From Spongilla lacustris (lineage: Eukaryota > Porifera > Demospongiae > Spongillida > Spongillidae): DNA of 64,000 nt. Positions 1 to 12,251 of this stretch are shown here, piece after piece (position 1 is the first letter of the stretch; each line of letters opens with the position of its first letter). A program made the position numbers and the translations under genes. A model generated the notes under the pieces. That model was given only the letters and a program-made list of their open reading frames with translations, was not told where the DNA came from and did not search any database. The stretch spans positions 2,028,797 to 2,092,796 of the forward strand of contig OX442418.1 of the NCBI GenBank assembly GCA_949361645.1. Direction: 5' to 3'.

Positions 1-51
1 TTGTTTTAACAGACTATTCTCGGCTTCAGAGTTCATAATCGGAAATGCATC

Positions 52-80
52 GGGGGGGGGGGGGGGGGGGGGGGGGGGGG
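52..80. repeat. Homopolymer G run, 29 bp
   Basis: Uninterrupted run of 29 G. The surrounding bases 1-231 show no gene or other repeat that I recognise. It is one of about ten G/C runs of 18 bp or more in the window. Confidence 0.95.
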
Positions 81-231
81 AGGCATATATGATTCTTGTT
101 CCACCTGCACTAAGTAAAATATTAGATTTACAAAGAATTTACAAAGAATTTATTTAATTTAATTAAATGTAGCGTAAATACGTATGTAAGTATGCATGGT
201 ATAGTCTATAGATATGGAATTACGGTGTCGG

Positions 232-390
232 AGGCATGGCTGTCCCCCTGGAAAAAGTGTCCCCCCGGATATTCATTCCTAGGCACGATTGTCCCCCCGG
301 ACATTGGTGCCTAGGAATGAATGTACCCCACTAGGAAATATTGTCCCCCCATGCCGGACATTTTTTCCTAGGCACAGCTGTCCCCCCCCT
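232..390. repeat. Nested palindromic GTCC/CCTAGG module cluster
   Basis: Several copies of a self-complementary module: GGACA or TGTCC flanks around a CCTAGG-centred palindrome (for example GGACATTGGTGCCTAGG), joined by C-rich linkers. The same architecture recurs at 55,898-56,110. A variant with a different core (TTTACTCCGGAGTAAA) occurs at 17,697-17,955 and 43,005-43,170. Function unknown; single strands would fold into serial hairpins. Confidence 0.7.
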
Positions 391-544
391 CCCCACCCCC
401 CCCCTCCCCGGCCCCCCTCCACGTTTTCACGTTTGCAATAAAAGTTCAACCAAACACTTAGCTTTCGAACCCTCGTAACCGCTCTGCCTCATGAGTGTAT
501 AAACTGATGTGCGCACGCGTACGTGGATGTTTCCTTTTAGAATA

Positions 545-835
545 ACGAGTATTGCTGGCCATGGACGACGAAAGCGTTTTTAACTCAGTTCTTGTTAAAA
601 GGAAGGTATCCAGTTGGATTTTCAAAAGATCAGAAACGTTCTTTTAGACGAAAAGCGCGTGGAAATTACAAGGTTGACAATGGCGCTCTTTATTTAAAAA
701 CTGTTCCAAGATATTTGTGGCGATCGACAGTGGAAGCGTGTGATCAAATCGAAAGAAGAGCAGGAAAGAATAATGATAGCTTGCCACGCTTCACCAGAAG
801 GTAAATCGTCAGACCTGGCGCGTATTCCAGAATTT
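545..835 (+). pseudogene. Integrase zinc-binding-domain relic (Ty3-type)
   Basis: Two overlapping plus-strand frames together resemble the segment just before and including the H2C2 zinc-binding domain of Ty3/gypsy-type integrases and their domesticated relatives. Frame one carries YPVGFSKDQKRSFRRKARG and DNGALYL (about 600-700). After a frame change near 715 the other frame gives KRVIKSKEEQERIMIACHAS (about 735-795). An ATG at 561 starts a third short frame (MDDESVF), consistent with an N-terminus separated by another frameshift near 590. The usual GGH-LG continuation after the first zinc ligands is lost, and the match ends before the G run at 880. At least two frameshifts and truncation make it a pseudogene. 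Family assignment is from motif memory, without alignment. Confidence 0.5.
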
Positions 836-1979
836 CAAAGTGGGGGTTTCCAACATTGTACGTCAATCGAATACGGGCTGGGGGGGGGGGGGGGGGGGGG
901 GGGGGGGGTGGAATCACCCTTACGATAGACACAGGAAAAAAAGTTTCAAATACATTGGTTCATATGCCTTACTTTTCAACAAACTTGCGAGATAGTATTT
1001 TTAATACAACATAATAATATCGATTATACCGGCAGTATTTGGCAAATACAACACATTTCTACGAAGATACTCATTAGGTTCTACGGTTGCCCGATTGCTC
1101 ATTAAAAAGTGATGCATTCGCGTTGAATAGTGGAGTAAACTGCTAAATACAACAAATTGCACGATGAATCGAGCATAAATCGTGGTTGAACTTAACCCTC
1201 TAAGAGCTCTGTTAGGACTCGGCTCTAAATGCTCGTAATGTCTCAGGTACATTCGAGAACATTTCGTACAGTTTGAAGGATTTTAACTCTTTGTAACCTA
1301 GTGTTGGATACGCAGTAAATAGAGTACTCTGGGGACGTTGGGTCCCCAGACTAACCTAGAATCATGTAACCGCAGCTGGTCGTCGAGCTTATCAGTTTCT
1401 AATTGTCTTCGTTTTCTGTTTTTACTCATATGCAGAGCGGTTTTTTTTCCAAATGGATGATGTTAATGTGATTTTGCCGGGGGTACATGTACTTCAATTT
1501 TACCGCCGCCCCCCCTCCTTTTTGCCCTAAACCTAATCGCTAAGTGACACTAACCCAGCGGCTTCGCTTGAATCCAGCTTATGGATGCCCGCTACTCACG
1601 ATACTTAGTAGTGCACGTGGGTGAAGGTAGGTGTTAGGTCGTATCTGTGTAATGCACACACACACGCATACATAAACACACACGCACGTACAGAAACAGC
1701 TGGCCTACTACGCTACGTAGTCCATTATTTTTTGTACAATTATTATTCATAATTTCAAATGCATGAATACAACAAAGCATAATATCAAATGTACACACAG
1801 AACCAGGCCTTATAGCCAAGTTAAACTGGACAGGATGGCTCTACAGTTGGCTCGCACTAAGGCTAGGCATCGGCGGCTGTATACTCCAAAAATGGTCTTG
1901 CATGGGTTGGCTAAAAATGGTAGAAAGGTGAAGCTGCCACAGTTCCTCACCCTTCTGGTCATTGTTGGTGTTCTGTGAT
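836..1979. other. No recognisable gene; G run and short CA-rich tract
   Basis: Contains a 29-bp G run at 880-908, a short CA-rich stretch around 1,657-1,685, and otherwise unique AT-moderate DNA. The short open frames here have no coding character or family resemblance that I can see. Confidence 0.6.
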
Positions 1980-4900
1980 AATGGAGAGGGGACAGTGCAT
2001 GGTGATGGAGAGGTAGTGATGGAGACAGAACAGTGCGTGGTGATGGGGAGGGAACAGTTGGTGGTGATGGGGAGGGAAGAGTTGGGGGTGATGGAGAGGG
2101 AACAGTGGGTGGTGATGGAGAGGGAACAGTGGGTGGTGATGGAGAGGGAACAGTGGGTGGTGATGGAGAGGGAACAGTGGGTGGTGATGGAGAGAGAAGA
2201 GTGCGTGACGATGGAAAGGGAACAGTGGGTGGTGATGGAGAGGGAACAGTGGGTGGTGATGGAGAGGGAACAGTGGGTGGTGATGGAGAGGGAACAGTGG
2301 GTGGTGATGGAGAGAGAAGAGTGCGTGACGATGGAAAGGAAGTGGCCAGGTGGTGATGTGGAGAGATGAGTGGGTGGTGATGGAGAGGGAACAGTGGGTG
2401 GTGATGGAGACAGAGGGAACAGTGGGTGGTGATGGTGACAGAGGGAAGAGTGGGTGGTGATGGAGAGGGAACAGTGGGTGGTGATGGAGAGGGAATAGTG
2501 GGTGGTGATGGAGAGGGAACAGTGGGTGGTGATGGAGACAGAAGGAACAGTGGGTGGTGATGGAGAGGGAACAGTGGGTGGTGATGGAGAGGGAACAGTG
2601 GGTGGTGATGGAGACAGAAGGAACAGTGGGTGGTGATGGAGAGGGAACAGTGGGTGGTGATGGAGAGGGAACAGTGGGTGGTGATGGAGACAGAAGGAAC
2701 AGTGGGTGGTGATGGAGAGGGAACAGTGGGTGGTGATGGAGAGGGAACAGTGGGTGGTGATGGAGAGGGAACAGTGGGTGGTGATGGAGACAGAGGGAAC
2801 AGTGGGTGGTGATGGAGAGGGAACAGTGGGCGGTGATGGAGAGGGAACAGTGGGTGGTGATGGAGACAGAAGGAACAGTGGGTGGTGATGGAGAGGGAAC
2901 AGTGGGTGGTGATGGAGAGGGAACAGTGGGTGGTGATGGAGACAGAAGGAACAGTGGGTGGTGATGGAGAGGGAACAGTGGGTGGTGATGGTGACAGAGG
3001 GAAGAGTGGGTGGTGATGGAGAGGGAACAGTGGGTGGTGATGGAGAGGGAATAGTGGGTGGTGATGGAGAGGGAACAGTGGGTGGTGATGGAGACAGAAG
3101 GAACAGTGGGTGGTGATGGAGAGGGAACAGTGGGTGGTGATGGTGACAGAGGGAAGAGTGGGTGGTGATGGAGAGGGAACAGTGGGTGGTGATGGAGAGG
3201 GAATAGTGGGTGGTGATGGAGAGGGAATAGTGGGTGGTGATGGAGAGGGAACAGTGGGTGGTGATGGAGACAGAAGGAACAGTGGGTGGTGATGGAGAGG
3301 GAACAGTGGGTGGTGATGGAGAGGGAACAGTGGGTGGTGATGGAGACAGAAGGAACAGTGGGTGGTGATGGAGAGGGAACAGTGGGTGGTGATGGAGAGG
3401 GAACAGTGGGTGGTGATGGAGACAGAAGGAACAGTGGGTGGTGATGGAGAGGGAACAGTGGGTGGTGATGGAGAGGGAATAGTGGGTGGTGATGGAGAGG
3501 GAATAGTGGGTGGTGATGGAGAGGGAACAGTGGGTGGTGATGGAGACAGAAGGAACAGTGGGTGGTGATGGAGAGGGAACAGTGGGTGGTGATGGAGACA
3601 GAAGGAACAGTGGGTGGTGATGGAGAGGGAACAGTGGGTGGTGATGGAGAGGGAACAGTGGGTGGTGATGGAGACAGAAGGAACAGTGGGTGGTGATGGA
3701 GAGGGAACAGTGGGTGGTGATGGAGAGGGAATAGTGGGTGGTGATGGAGAGGGAATAGTGGGTGGTGATGGAGAGGGAACAGTGGGTGGTGATGGAGACA
3801 GAAGGAACAGTGGGTGGTGATGGAGAGGGAACAGTGGGTGGTGATGGAGAGGGAACAGTGGGTGGTGATGGAGACAGAAGGAACAGTGGGTGGTGATGGA
3901 GAGGGAACAGTGGGTGGTGATGGAGAGGGAACAGTGGGTGGTGATGGAGAGGGAACAGTGGGTGGTGATGGAGACAGAAGGAACAGTGGGTGGTGATGGA
4001 GAGGGAACAGTGGGTGGTGATGGAGAGGGAACAGTGGGTGGTGATGGAGAGGGAACAGTGGGTGGTGATGGAGAGGGAACAGTGGGTGGTGATGGAGAGG
4101 GAACAGTGGGTGGTGATGGAGACAGAGGGAACAGTGGGTGGTGATGGAGAGGGAACAGTGGGCGGTGATGGAGAGGGAACAGTGGGTGGTGATGGAGAGG
4201 GAACAGTGGGTGGTGATGGAGACAGAAGGAACAGTGGGTGGTGATGGAGAGGGAACAGTGGGTGGTGATGGAGACAGAGGGAACAGTGGGCGGTGATGGA
4301 GAGGGAACAGTGGGTGGTGATGGAGAGGGAACAGTGGGTGGTGATGGAGAGGGAACAGTGGGTGGTGATGGAGAGGGAACAGTGGGTGGTGATGGAGAGG
4401 GAACAGTGGGTGGTGATGGAGACAGAAGGAACAGTGGGTGGTGATGGAGAGGGAACAGTGGGTGGTGATGGTGACAGAGGGAAGAGTGGGTGGTGATGGA
4501 GAGGGAACAGTGGGTGGTGATGGAGAGGGAATAGTGGGTGGTGATGGAGAGGGAACAGTGGGTGGTGATGGAGAGGGAATAGTGGGTGGTGATGGAGAGG
4601 GAACAGTGGGTGGTGATGGAGAGGGAACAGTGGGTGGTGATGGAGAGGGAATAGTGGGTGGTGATGGAGAGGGAACAGTGGGTGGTGATGGAGACAGAAG
4701 GAACAGTGGGTGGTGATGGAGAGGGAACAGTGGGTGGTGATGGAGAGGGAACAGTGGGTGGTGATGGAGACAGAAGGAACAGTGGGTGGTGATGGAGAGG
4801 GAACAGTGGGTGGTGATGGAGACAGAGGGAACAGTGGGTGGTGATGGAGAGGGAACAGTGGGTGGTGATGGAGAGGGAACAGTGGGTGGTGATGGAGAGG

Positions 4901-7900
4901 GAACAGTGGGTGGTGATGGAGACAGAAGGAACAGTGGGTGGTGATGGAGAGGGAACAGTGGGTGGTGATGTAGAGGGAACAGTGGGTGGTGATGGAGACA
5001 GGGAACAGTGGGTGGTGATGGAGAGGGAACAGTGGGCGGTGATGGAGAGGGAACAGTGGGTGGTGATGGAGACAGAAGGAACAGTGGGTGGTGATGGAGA
5101 GGGAACAGTGGGTGGTGATGGTGACAGAGGGAAGAGTGGGTGGTGATGGAGAGGGAACAGTGGGTGGTGATGGAGAGGGAATAGTGGGTGGTGATGGAGA
5201 GGGAACAGTGGGTGGTGATGGAGACAGAAGGAACAGTGGGTGGTGATGGAGAGGGAACAGTGGGTGGTGATGGAGAGGGAACAGTGGGTGGTGATGGAGA
5301 CAGAAGGAACAGTGGGTGGTGATGGAGAGGGAACAGTGGGTGGTGATGGAGAGGGAACAGTGGGTGGTGATGGAGACAGAAGGAACAGTGGGTGGTGATG
5401 GAGAGGGAACAGTGGGTGGTGATGGAGAGGGAATAGTGGGTGGTGATGGAGAGGGAACAGTGGGTGGTGATGGAGACAGAAGGAACAGTGGGTGGTGATG
5501 GAGAGGGAACAGTGGGTGGTGATGGAGAGGGAACAGTGGGTGGTGATGGAGACAGAAGGAACAGTGGGTGGTGATGGAGAGGGAACAGTGGGTGGTGATG
5601 GAGAGGGAACAGTGGGTGGTGATGGAGACAGAAGGAACAGTGGGTGGTGATGGAGAGGGAACAGTGGGTGGTGATGGAGAGGGAACAGTGGGTGGTGATG
5701 GAGACAGAAGGAACAGTGGGTGGTGATGGAGAGGGAACAGTGGGTGGTGATGGAGAGGGAACAGTGGGTGGTGATGGAGAGGGAACAGTGGGTGGTGATG
5801 GAGACAGAAGGAACAGTGGGTGGTGATGGAGAGGGAACAGTGGGTGGTGATGGAGAGGGAACAGTGGGTGGTGATGGAGACAGAAGGAACAGTGGGTGGT
5901 GATGGAGAGGGAACAGTGGGTGGTGATGGAGACAGAAGGAACAGTGGGTGGTGATGGAGAGGGAACAGTGGGTGGTGATGGAGAGGGAATAGTGGGTGGT
6001 GATGGAGAGGGAACAGTGGGTGGTGATGGAGACAGAAGGAACAGTGGGTGGTGATGGAGAGGGAACAGTGGGTGGTGATGGAGAGGGAACAGTGGGTGGT
6101 GATGGAGACAGAAGGAACAGTGGGTGGTGATGGAGAGGGAACAGTGGGTGGTGATGGAGAGGGAACAGTGGGTGGTGATGGAGACAGAAGGAACAGTGGG
6201 TGGTGATGGAGAGGGAACAGTGGGTGGTGATGGAGAGGGAACAGTGGGTGGTGATGGAGAGGGAACAGTGGGCGGTGATGGAGAGGGAACAGTGGGTGGT
6301 GATGGAGACAGAAGGAACAGTGGGTGGTGATGGAGAGGGAACAGTGGGTGGTGATGGAGAGGGAACAGTGGGTGGTGATGGAGACAGAAGGAACAGTGGG
6401 TGGTGATGGAGAGGGAACAGTGGGTGGTGATGGTGACAGAGGGAAGAGTGGGTGGTGATGGAGAGGGAACAGTGGGTGGTGATGGAGAGGGAATAGTGGG
6501 TGGTGATGGAGAGGGAACAGTGGGTGGTGATGGAGACAGAAGGAACAGTGGGTGGTGATGGAGAGGGAACAGTGGGTGGTGATGGAGAGGGAACAGTGGG
6601 TGGTGATGGAGACAGAAGGAACAGTGGGTGGTGATGGAGAGGGAACAGTGGGTGGTGATGGAGAGGGAACAGTGGGTGGTGATGGAGAGGGAACAGTGGG
6701 TGGTGATGGAGACAGAAGGAACAGTGGGTGGTGATGGAGAGGGAACAGTGGGTGGTGATGGAGAGGGAACAGTGGGTGGTGATGGAGACAGAGGGAACAG
6801 TGGGTGGTGATGGAGAGGGAACAGTGGGCGGTGATGGAGAGGGAACAGTGGGTGGTGATGGAGAGGGAACAGTGGGTGGTGATGGAGACAGAAGGAACAG
6901 TGGGTGGTGATGGAGAGGGAACAGTGGGTGGTGATGGAGAGGGAACAGTGGGTGGTGATGGAGACAGAGGGAACAGTGGGTGGTGATGGAGAGGGAACAG
7001 TGGGCGGTGATGGAGAGGGAACAGTGGGTGGTGATGGAGACAGAAGGAACAGTGGGTGGTGATGGAGAGGGAACAGTGGGTGGTGATGGAGAGGGAACAG
7101 TGGGTGGTGATGGAGACAGAAGGAACAGTGGGTGGTGATGGAGAGGGAACAGTGGGTGGTGATGGTGACAGAGGGAAGAGTGGGTGGTGATGGAGAGGGA
7201 ACTATGGGTGGTGATGGAGAGGGAATAGTGGGTGGTGATGGAGAGGGAACAGTGGGTGGTGGTGGAGACAGAAGGAACAGTGGGTGGTGATGGAGAGGGA
7301 ACAGTGGGTGGTGATGGAGAGGGAACAGTGGGTGATGATGGAGACAGAAGGAACAGTGGGTGGTGATGGAGAGGGAACAGTGGGTGGTGATGGAGAGGGA
7401 ACAGTGGGTGGTGATGGAGAGGGAACAGTGGGTGGTGATGGAGACAGAGGGAACAGTGGGTGGTGATGGAGAGGGAACAGTGGGTGGTGATGGAGAGGGA
7501 ACAGTGGGTGGTGATGGAGAGGGAACAGTGGGTGGTGATGGAGAGGGAACAGTGGGTGGTGATGGAGACAGAAGGAACAGTGGGTGGTGATGGAGAGGGA
7601 ACAGTGGGTGGTGATGGAGAGGGAACAGTGGGTGGTGATGGAGAGGGAACAGTGGGTGGTGATGGAGACAGAAGGAACAGTGGGTGGTGATGGAGAGGGA
7701 ACAGTGGGTGGTGATGGAGAGGGAACAGTGGGTGGTGATGGAGACAGAGGGAACAGTGGGTGGTGATGGAGAGGGAACAGTGGGCGGTGATGGAGAGGGA
7801 ACAGTGGGTGGTGATGGAGACAGAAGGAACAGTGGGTGGTGATGGAGAGGGAACAGTGGGTGGTGATGGAGAGGGAACAGTGGGTGGTGATGGAGAAGGA

Positions 7901-10900
7901 ACAGTGGGCGGTGATGGAGAGGAAACAGTGGGCGGTGATGGAGAGGGAACAGTGGGTGGTGATGGAGACAGAAGGAACAGTGGGTGGTGATGGAGAGGGA
8001 ACAGTGGGTGGTGATGGAGAGGGAACAGTGGGTGGTGATGGAGACAGAAGGAACAGTGGGTGGTGATGGAGAGGGAACAGTGGGTGGTGATGGAGACAGA
8101 GGGAATGTTCAGTGGGTGGTGATGGGGAGAGAAGAGTGGGTGGTGATGGAGAGGGAACAGTGGGTGGTGATGGAGAGGAAACAGTGGGCGGTGATGGAGA
8201 GGGAACAGTGGGTGGTGATGGAGACAGAAGAAACAGTGGGTGGTGATGGAGAGGGAACAGTGGGTGGTGATGGGGAGAGAAGAGTGGGTGGTGATGGAGA
8301 GGGAACAGTGGGTGGTGATGGAGAGGGAACAGTGGGTGGTGATGGAGAGGGAACAGTGGGTGGTGATGGAGAGGGAACAGTGGGTGGTGATGTGGAGTGA
8401 ACAGTGGGTGGTGATGTGGAGTGAACAGTGGGTGGTGATGGAGAGGGAACAGTGGGTGGTGATGGAGAGGGAACAGTGGGCGGTGATGGAGAGGGAACAG
8501 TGGGTGGTGATGGAGAGGGAACAGTGGGAGGTGATGGGGAGAGAAGAGTGGGCAGTGATGGAGAGGGAACAGTGGGTGGTGATGGAAAGGAAGTGGCCGG
8601 GTGGTGATGGAAAGGAAGTGGCCGGGTGGTCAGTGATGAGGAGAGAAGAGTGGGTGGTGATGGAGAGGGAATAGTGGATGGTGACGGGGAGAGAAGAGTG
8701 GGTGGTGATGGAGACAGAGGGAACAGTGGGTGGTGATGAGGAGAGAAGAGTGGGTGGTGATGGAGAGGGAACAGTGGGTGGTGATGGGGAGAGAAGAGTG
8801 GGTGGTGATTGGTGGTGATGGAGAGGGAACAGTGGGTGGTGATGTGGAGTGAACAGTGCGTAGTGATGGAGAGGGAACAGTGGGTGGTGATGGGGAGAGG
8901 GAACAGTGGGTGGTGATGGAGAGGGAACAGTGGGTGGTGATGGAGAGGGAACAGTGGGTGGTGATGGAGAGGGAACAGTGGGTGGTGATGGAGAGGGAAC
9001 AGTGGGTGGTGATGGAGAGGGAACAGTGGGTGGTGATGGAGACAGAGGGAACAGTTGGTGGTGATGGAGAGGGAATAGTGGGTGGTGATGGAGAGGGAAC
9101 AGTGGGTGATGCCGGATGGAGAGGAAGTGGCCGGGTGGTGATGGAGAGGGAACAGTGGATGGTGATGGAGAGGGAACAGTGGGCGGTGATGGAGACAGAG
9201 GGAACAGTGGGTGGTGATGGAGAGGGAACAGTGGGTGGTGATGGAGAGGGAACAGTGGGTGGTGATGGAGAGGGAACAGTGGGTGGTGATGGAGAGGGAA
9301 CAGTGGGTGGTGATGGAGAGGGAACAGTGGGTGGTGATGGAGAGGGAACAGTGGGTGGTGATGGAGAGGGAATAGTGGGTGGTGATGGAAAGGAAAGAGT
9401 TGGTGGTGATGGAGAGGGAACAGTGGGCGGTGATGGAGACAGAGGGAACAGTGGGTGGTGATGTGGAGAGAAGAGTGGGTGGTGATGGAGAGGGAACAGT
9501 GGGCGGTGATGGAGACAGAGGGAACTGTGGGTGGTGATGAGGAGAGAAGAGTGGGTGGTGATGGAGAGGGAACAGTGGGTGGTGATGGAGACAGAGAGAA
9601 CAGTGGGTGGTGATGGAGAGGGAACAGTGGGTGGTGATGGAGAGGGAAGAGTGGGCGGTGATGGAGAGGGAACAGTGGGTGGTGATGGAGAGGGAACAGT
9701 GGGCGGTGATGGAGACAGAGGGAACAGTGGGTGGTGATGTGGAGAGAAGAGTGGGTGGTGATGGAGAGGGAACAGTGGGTGGTGATGGAGAGGGAACAGT
9801 GGATGGTGATGGAGAGGGAACAGTGGGTGGTGATGGAGAGGGAACAGTGGGTGGTGATGGAGAGGGAACAGTGGGTGGTGATGGAGAGGGAACAGTGGGT
9901 GGTGATGGAGAGGGAACAGTGGGTGGTGATGGAGAGGGAACAGTGGGTGGTGATGGAGAGGGAACAGTGGGTGGTGATGGAGAGGGAACAGTGGGCGGTG
10001 ATGGAGAGGGAACAGTGGGCCGTGATGGAGACAGAGGGAACAGTGGGTGGTGATGGAGGGAACAGTGGGTGGTGATGGAGAGGGAACAGTGGGCGGTGAT
10101 GGAGAGGGAACAGTGGGTGGTGATGGAGACAGAGGGAACAGTGGGTGGTGATGGAGAGGGAACAGTGGGTGGTGATGGAGAGGGAACAGTGGGTGATGCC
10201 GGATGGAGAGGAAGTGGCCGGGTGGTGATGGAGAGGGAACAGTGGATGGTGGTGGAGAGGGAAGAGTGGGGGTGATGGAGAGGGAACAGTGGGCGGTGAT
10301 GGAGACAGAGGGAACAGTGGGTGGTGATGGAGAGGGAACAGTGGGTGATGCCGGATGGAGAGGAAGTGGCCGGGTGGTGATGGAGAGGGAACAGTGGATG
10401 GTGATGGAGAGGGAAGAGTGGGGGTGATGGAGAGGGAACAGTGGGCGGTGATGGAGACAGAGGGAACAGTGGGTGGTGATGGAGAGGGAACAGTGGGTGA
10501 TGCCGGATGGAGAGGAAGTGGCCGGGTGGTGATGGAGAGGGAACAGTGGGTGGTGATGGAGAGGGAACAGTGGGCGGTGATGGAGACAGAGGGAACAGTG
10601 GGTGGTGATGGAGAGGGAACAGTGGGTGGTGATGGAGAGGGAACAGTGGGTGGTGATGGAGAGGGAACAGTGGGTGGTGATGGAGAGGGAACAGTGGGTG
10701 GTGATGGAGAGGGAACAGTGGGTGGTGATGGAGAGGGAACAGTGGGTGGTGATGGAGAGGGAACAGTGGGTGGTGATGGAGAGGGAACAGTGGGTGGTGA
10801 TGGAGAGGGAATAGTGGGTGGTGATGGAAAGGAAAGAGTTGGTGGTGATGGAGAGGGAACAGTGGGCGGTGATGGAGACAGAGGGAACAGTGGGTGGTGA

Positions 10901-11200
10901 TGTGGAGAGAAGAGTGGGTGGTGATGGAGAGGGAACAGTGGGCGGTGATGGAGACAGAGGGAACAGTGGGTGGTGATGAGGAGAGAAGAGTGGGTGGTGA
11001 TGGAGAGGGAACAGTGGGCGGTGATGGAGACAGAGGGAACAGTGGGTGGTGATGGAGAGGGAACAGTGGATGGTGATGGAGAGGGAACAGTGGGCGGTGA
11101 TGGAGAGGGAACAGTGCGAAGTGATGGTGAGGGAATAGTGGGTGGTGATGGAGACAGAGTGAACAGTGGGTGGGGAACAGTGGGTGGTGCAATGGCTTGT
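1980..11200. repeat. 9.2-kb minisatellite of 24- and 28-bp units
   Basis: Almost uninterrupted tandem repeats. The main unit is 24 bp (GGTGATG followed by GAGAGGGAACAGTGGGT). The second unit is 28 bp, with GACAGAAGGAACAGTGGGT or GACAGAGGGAACAGTGGGT in place of the GAGAGGG form. Rarer variants carry GTGACAGAGGGAAGAG, GGGAATAG, GGGCGGTG, or GCCGGATGGAGAGGAAGTGG. The units form higher-order blocks: the block at 3,362-3,568 recurs 252 bp later, and the CCGGATGGAGAGG block recurs near 9,110, 10,195, 10,350 and 10,500. The segment around 9,385 recurs 1,441 bp later. All three minus-strand frames are free of stops, giving a spurious-looking 3,136-codon open frame; the plus strand is broken by TGA. 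I regard it as non-coding satellite. Confidence 0.95.
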
Positions 11201-11770
11201 GACAGAAATGGAGGTGACACTTGTGACAGTGCTCGATGGCTTGTGACAGAGGTGGTACCTGTGATGGAGATGGCTTGTGAAATGCAGGGGACATGCTCTT
11301 ATAATGGAGTTGTTTGTGACAGGTGACACTTATGACAAAGATGGCTTGTGAAAGAGATGACACTTGTAATGGCATTGGCTTGTGGCTTGTGACAGAGTTG
11401 ACATTTGAGATGGAGATGGCATGTGACAGAGGTGATGACTGTGATAGAGATAGCTTATAACAGAGGTGACACTTATGACAGCTATGGCTTGTGACAGAGA
11501 TGACACGTGCAAGAAGATGGGTTGTGACAGAGATGACACGTGCACGAAGATGGGTTGTGATAGAGATGACACGTGACAGATCATCTATGAGGAAGACTGC
11601 ATGCACTTATGACAGATGACAGGAACAGTACCTTTGTGCCAACCCTTGTGAGAGAGAAGACAGGAACAGTTCCTTAATTTGTAAAAGAGACACGAACAGC
11701 TCCCATGTGACAGAGACATGAATAGTGCCCTTGCGAGATCTAGAGAGATGACAGGAACATTCATGCAACA
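11201..11770. repeat. Degenerate second minisatellite
   Basis: Irregular repeats built around GATGGCTTGTGACAGAGATG and GACACTTGTGACAG, with a unit in the low-to-mid 30s of bp that decays toward ACAGGAACAGT-type words near 11,610-11,760. It borders the 9-kb array and ends about 70 bp before the left target duplication of Element 1. Confidence 0.75.
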
Positions 11771-11839
11771 ATTCGGCCATGCTGCAATACTAGTACCATG
11801 GCAATCGTCACGTGCCCATCAAGCAGTTATCTCGACCCG

Positions 11840-11845
11840 CAATTC
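11840..11845. other. 6-bp target-site duplication of Element 1 (left)
   Basis: CAATTC directly precedes the TATGGGGGG terminus. The identical CAATTC at 32,171-32,176 directly follows the complementary terminus. Confidence 0.9.
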
Positions 11846-12251
11846 TATGGGGGGTGAACACTGCCATAATTCGACACGCGCTCGCTTTTCGTATTCGGGT
11901 CGCGCCATCTCGTATTCGAGTCGTGCCGTCTCGTATTCGGGTCGTGCCGTCTCGTATTTGGGTGGTGCCATTTCGTATTTGGGTGGTGCCATCTCGTTAC
12001 AGCTCCGTAACAGTACGTTAGGTAAGAACGTTCTGTTACAGCTCCGTTACAGACATGATATCTCTTAGCCGTTTAATTATTTGTGATTGCATAATACCAT
12101 TGCCATCGTTCCGTACCAGGCTATGGTTTGGATCCAGGGAATTTGTTTTACTTGTCTATAATCAGCCATGCTTATGAACGCCGGCTGTACGCTCAGCTTC
12201 CTCTCCTATTCGTGCATTCGACAGTACGTAAGAACGGTACGTTCTGACCAT
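11846..12251 (+). repeat. Element 1 left terminal inverted repeat
   Basis: Pairs with 31,791-32,170 in inverse orientation. After the TATGGGGGGTGA terminus come GCCATAATTCGACACGCG, then five 21-bp subrepeats (11,890-11,994; core CGTATTCGGGTCGYGCC). These are followed by CGTTACAGCTCCGTAACAG, the conserved GGATCCAGGGAATTTGTTTT stretch, and a final GTACGTTCTGACCAT. Ordered subterminal repeats of this kind are typical transposase-binding arrays; that role is inferred. Confidence 0.85.

Noticed and set aside
744..932. Poly-proline and poly-glycine frames at G runs (also near 54,900 and 55,300)
   Set aside because: Homopolymer translations without coding support.
1810..11220. 3,136-codon minus-strand open frame (and 1,165- and 899-codon neighbours)
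   Set aside because: All three minus frames of the minisatellite unit lack stops, so length is no evidence of coding. The peptide is only permuted octads and the ends are ordinary unique sequence.
2033..11326. Dozens of 60-200 codon plus-strand frames rich in GDGEGTVG or VMEREQWV
   Set aside because: Reading-frame images of the same minisatellite, starting and stopping at the same points of the unit.
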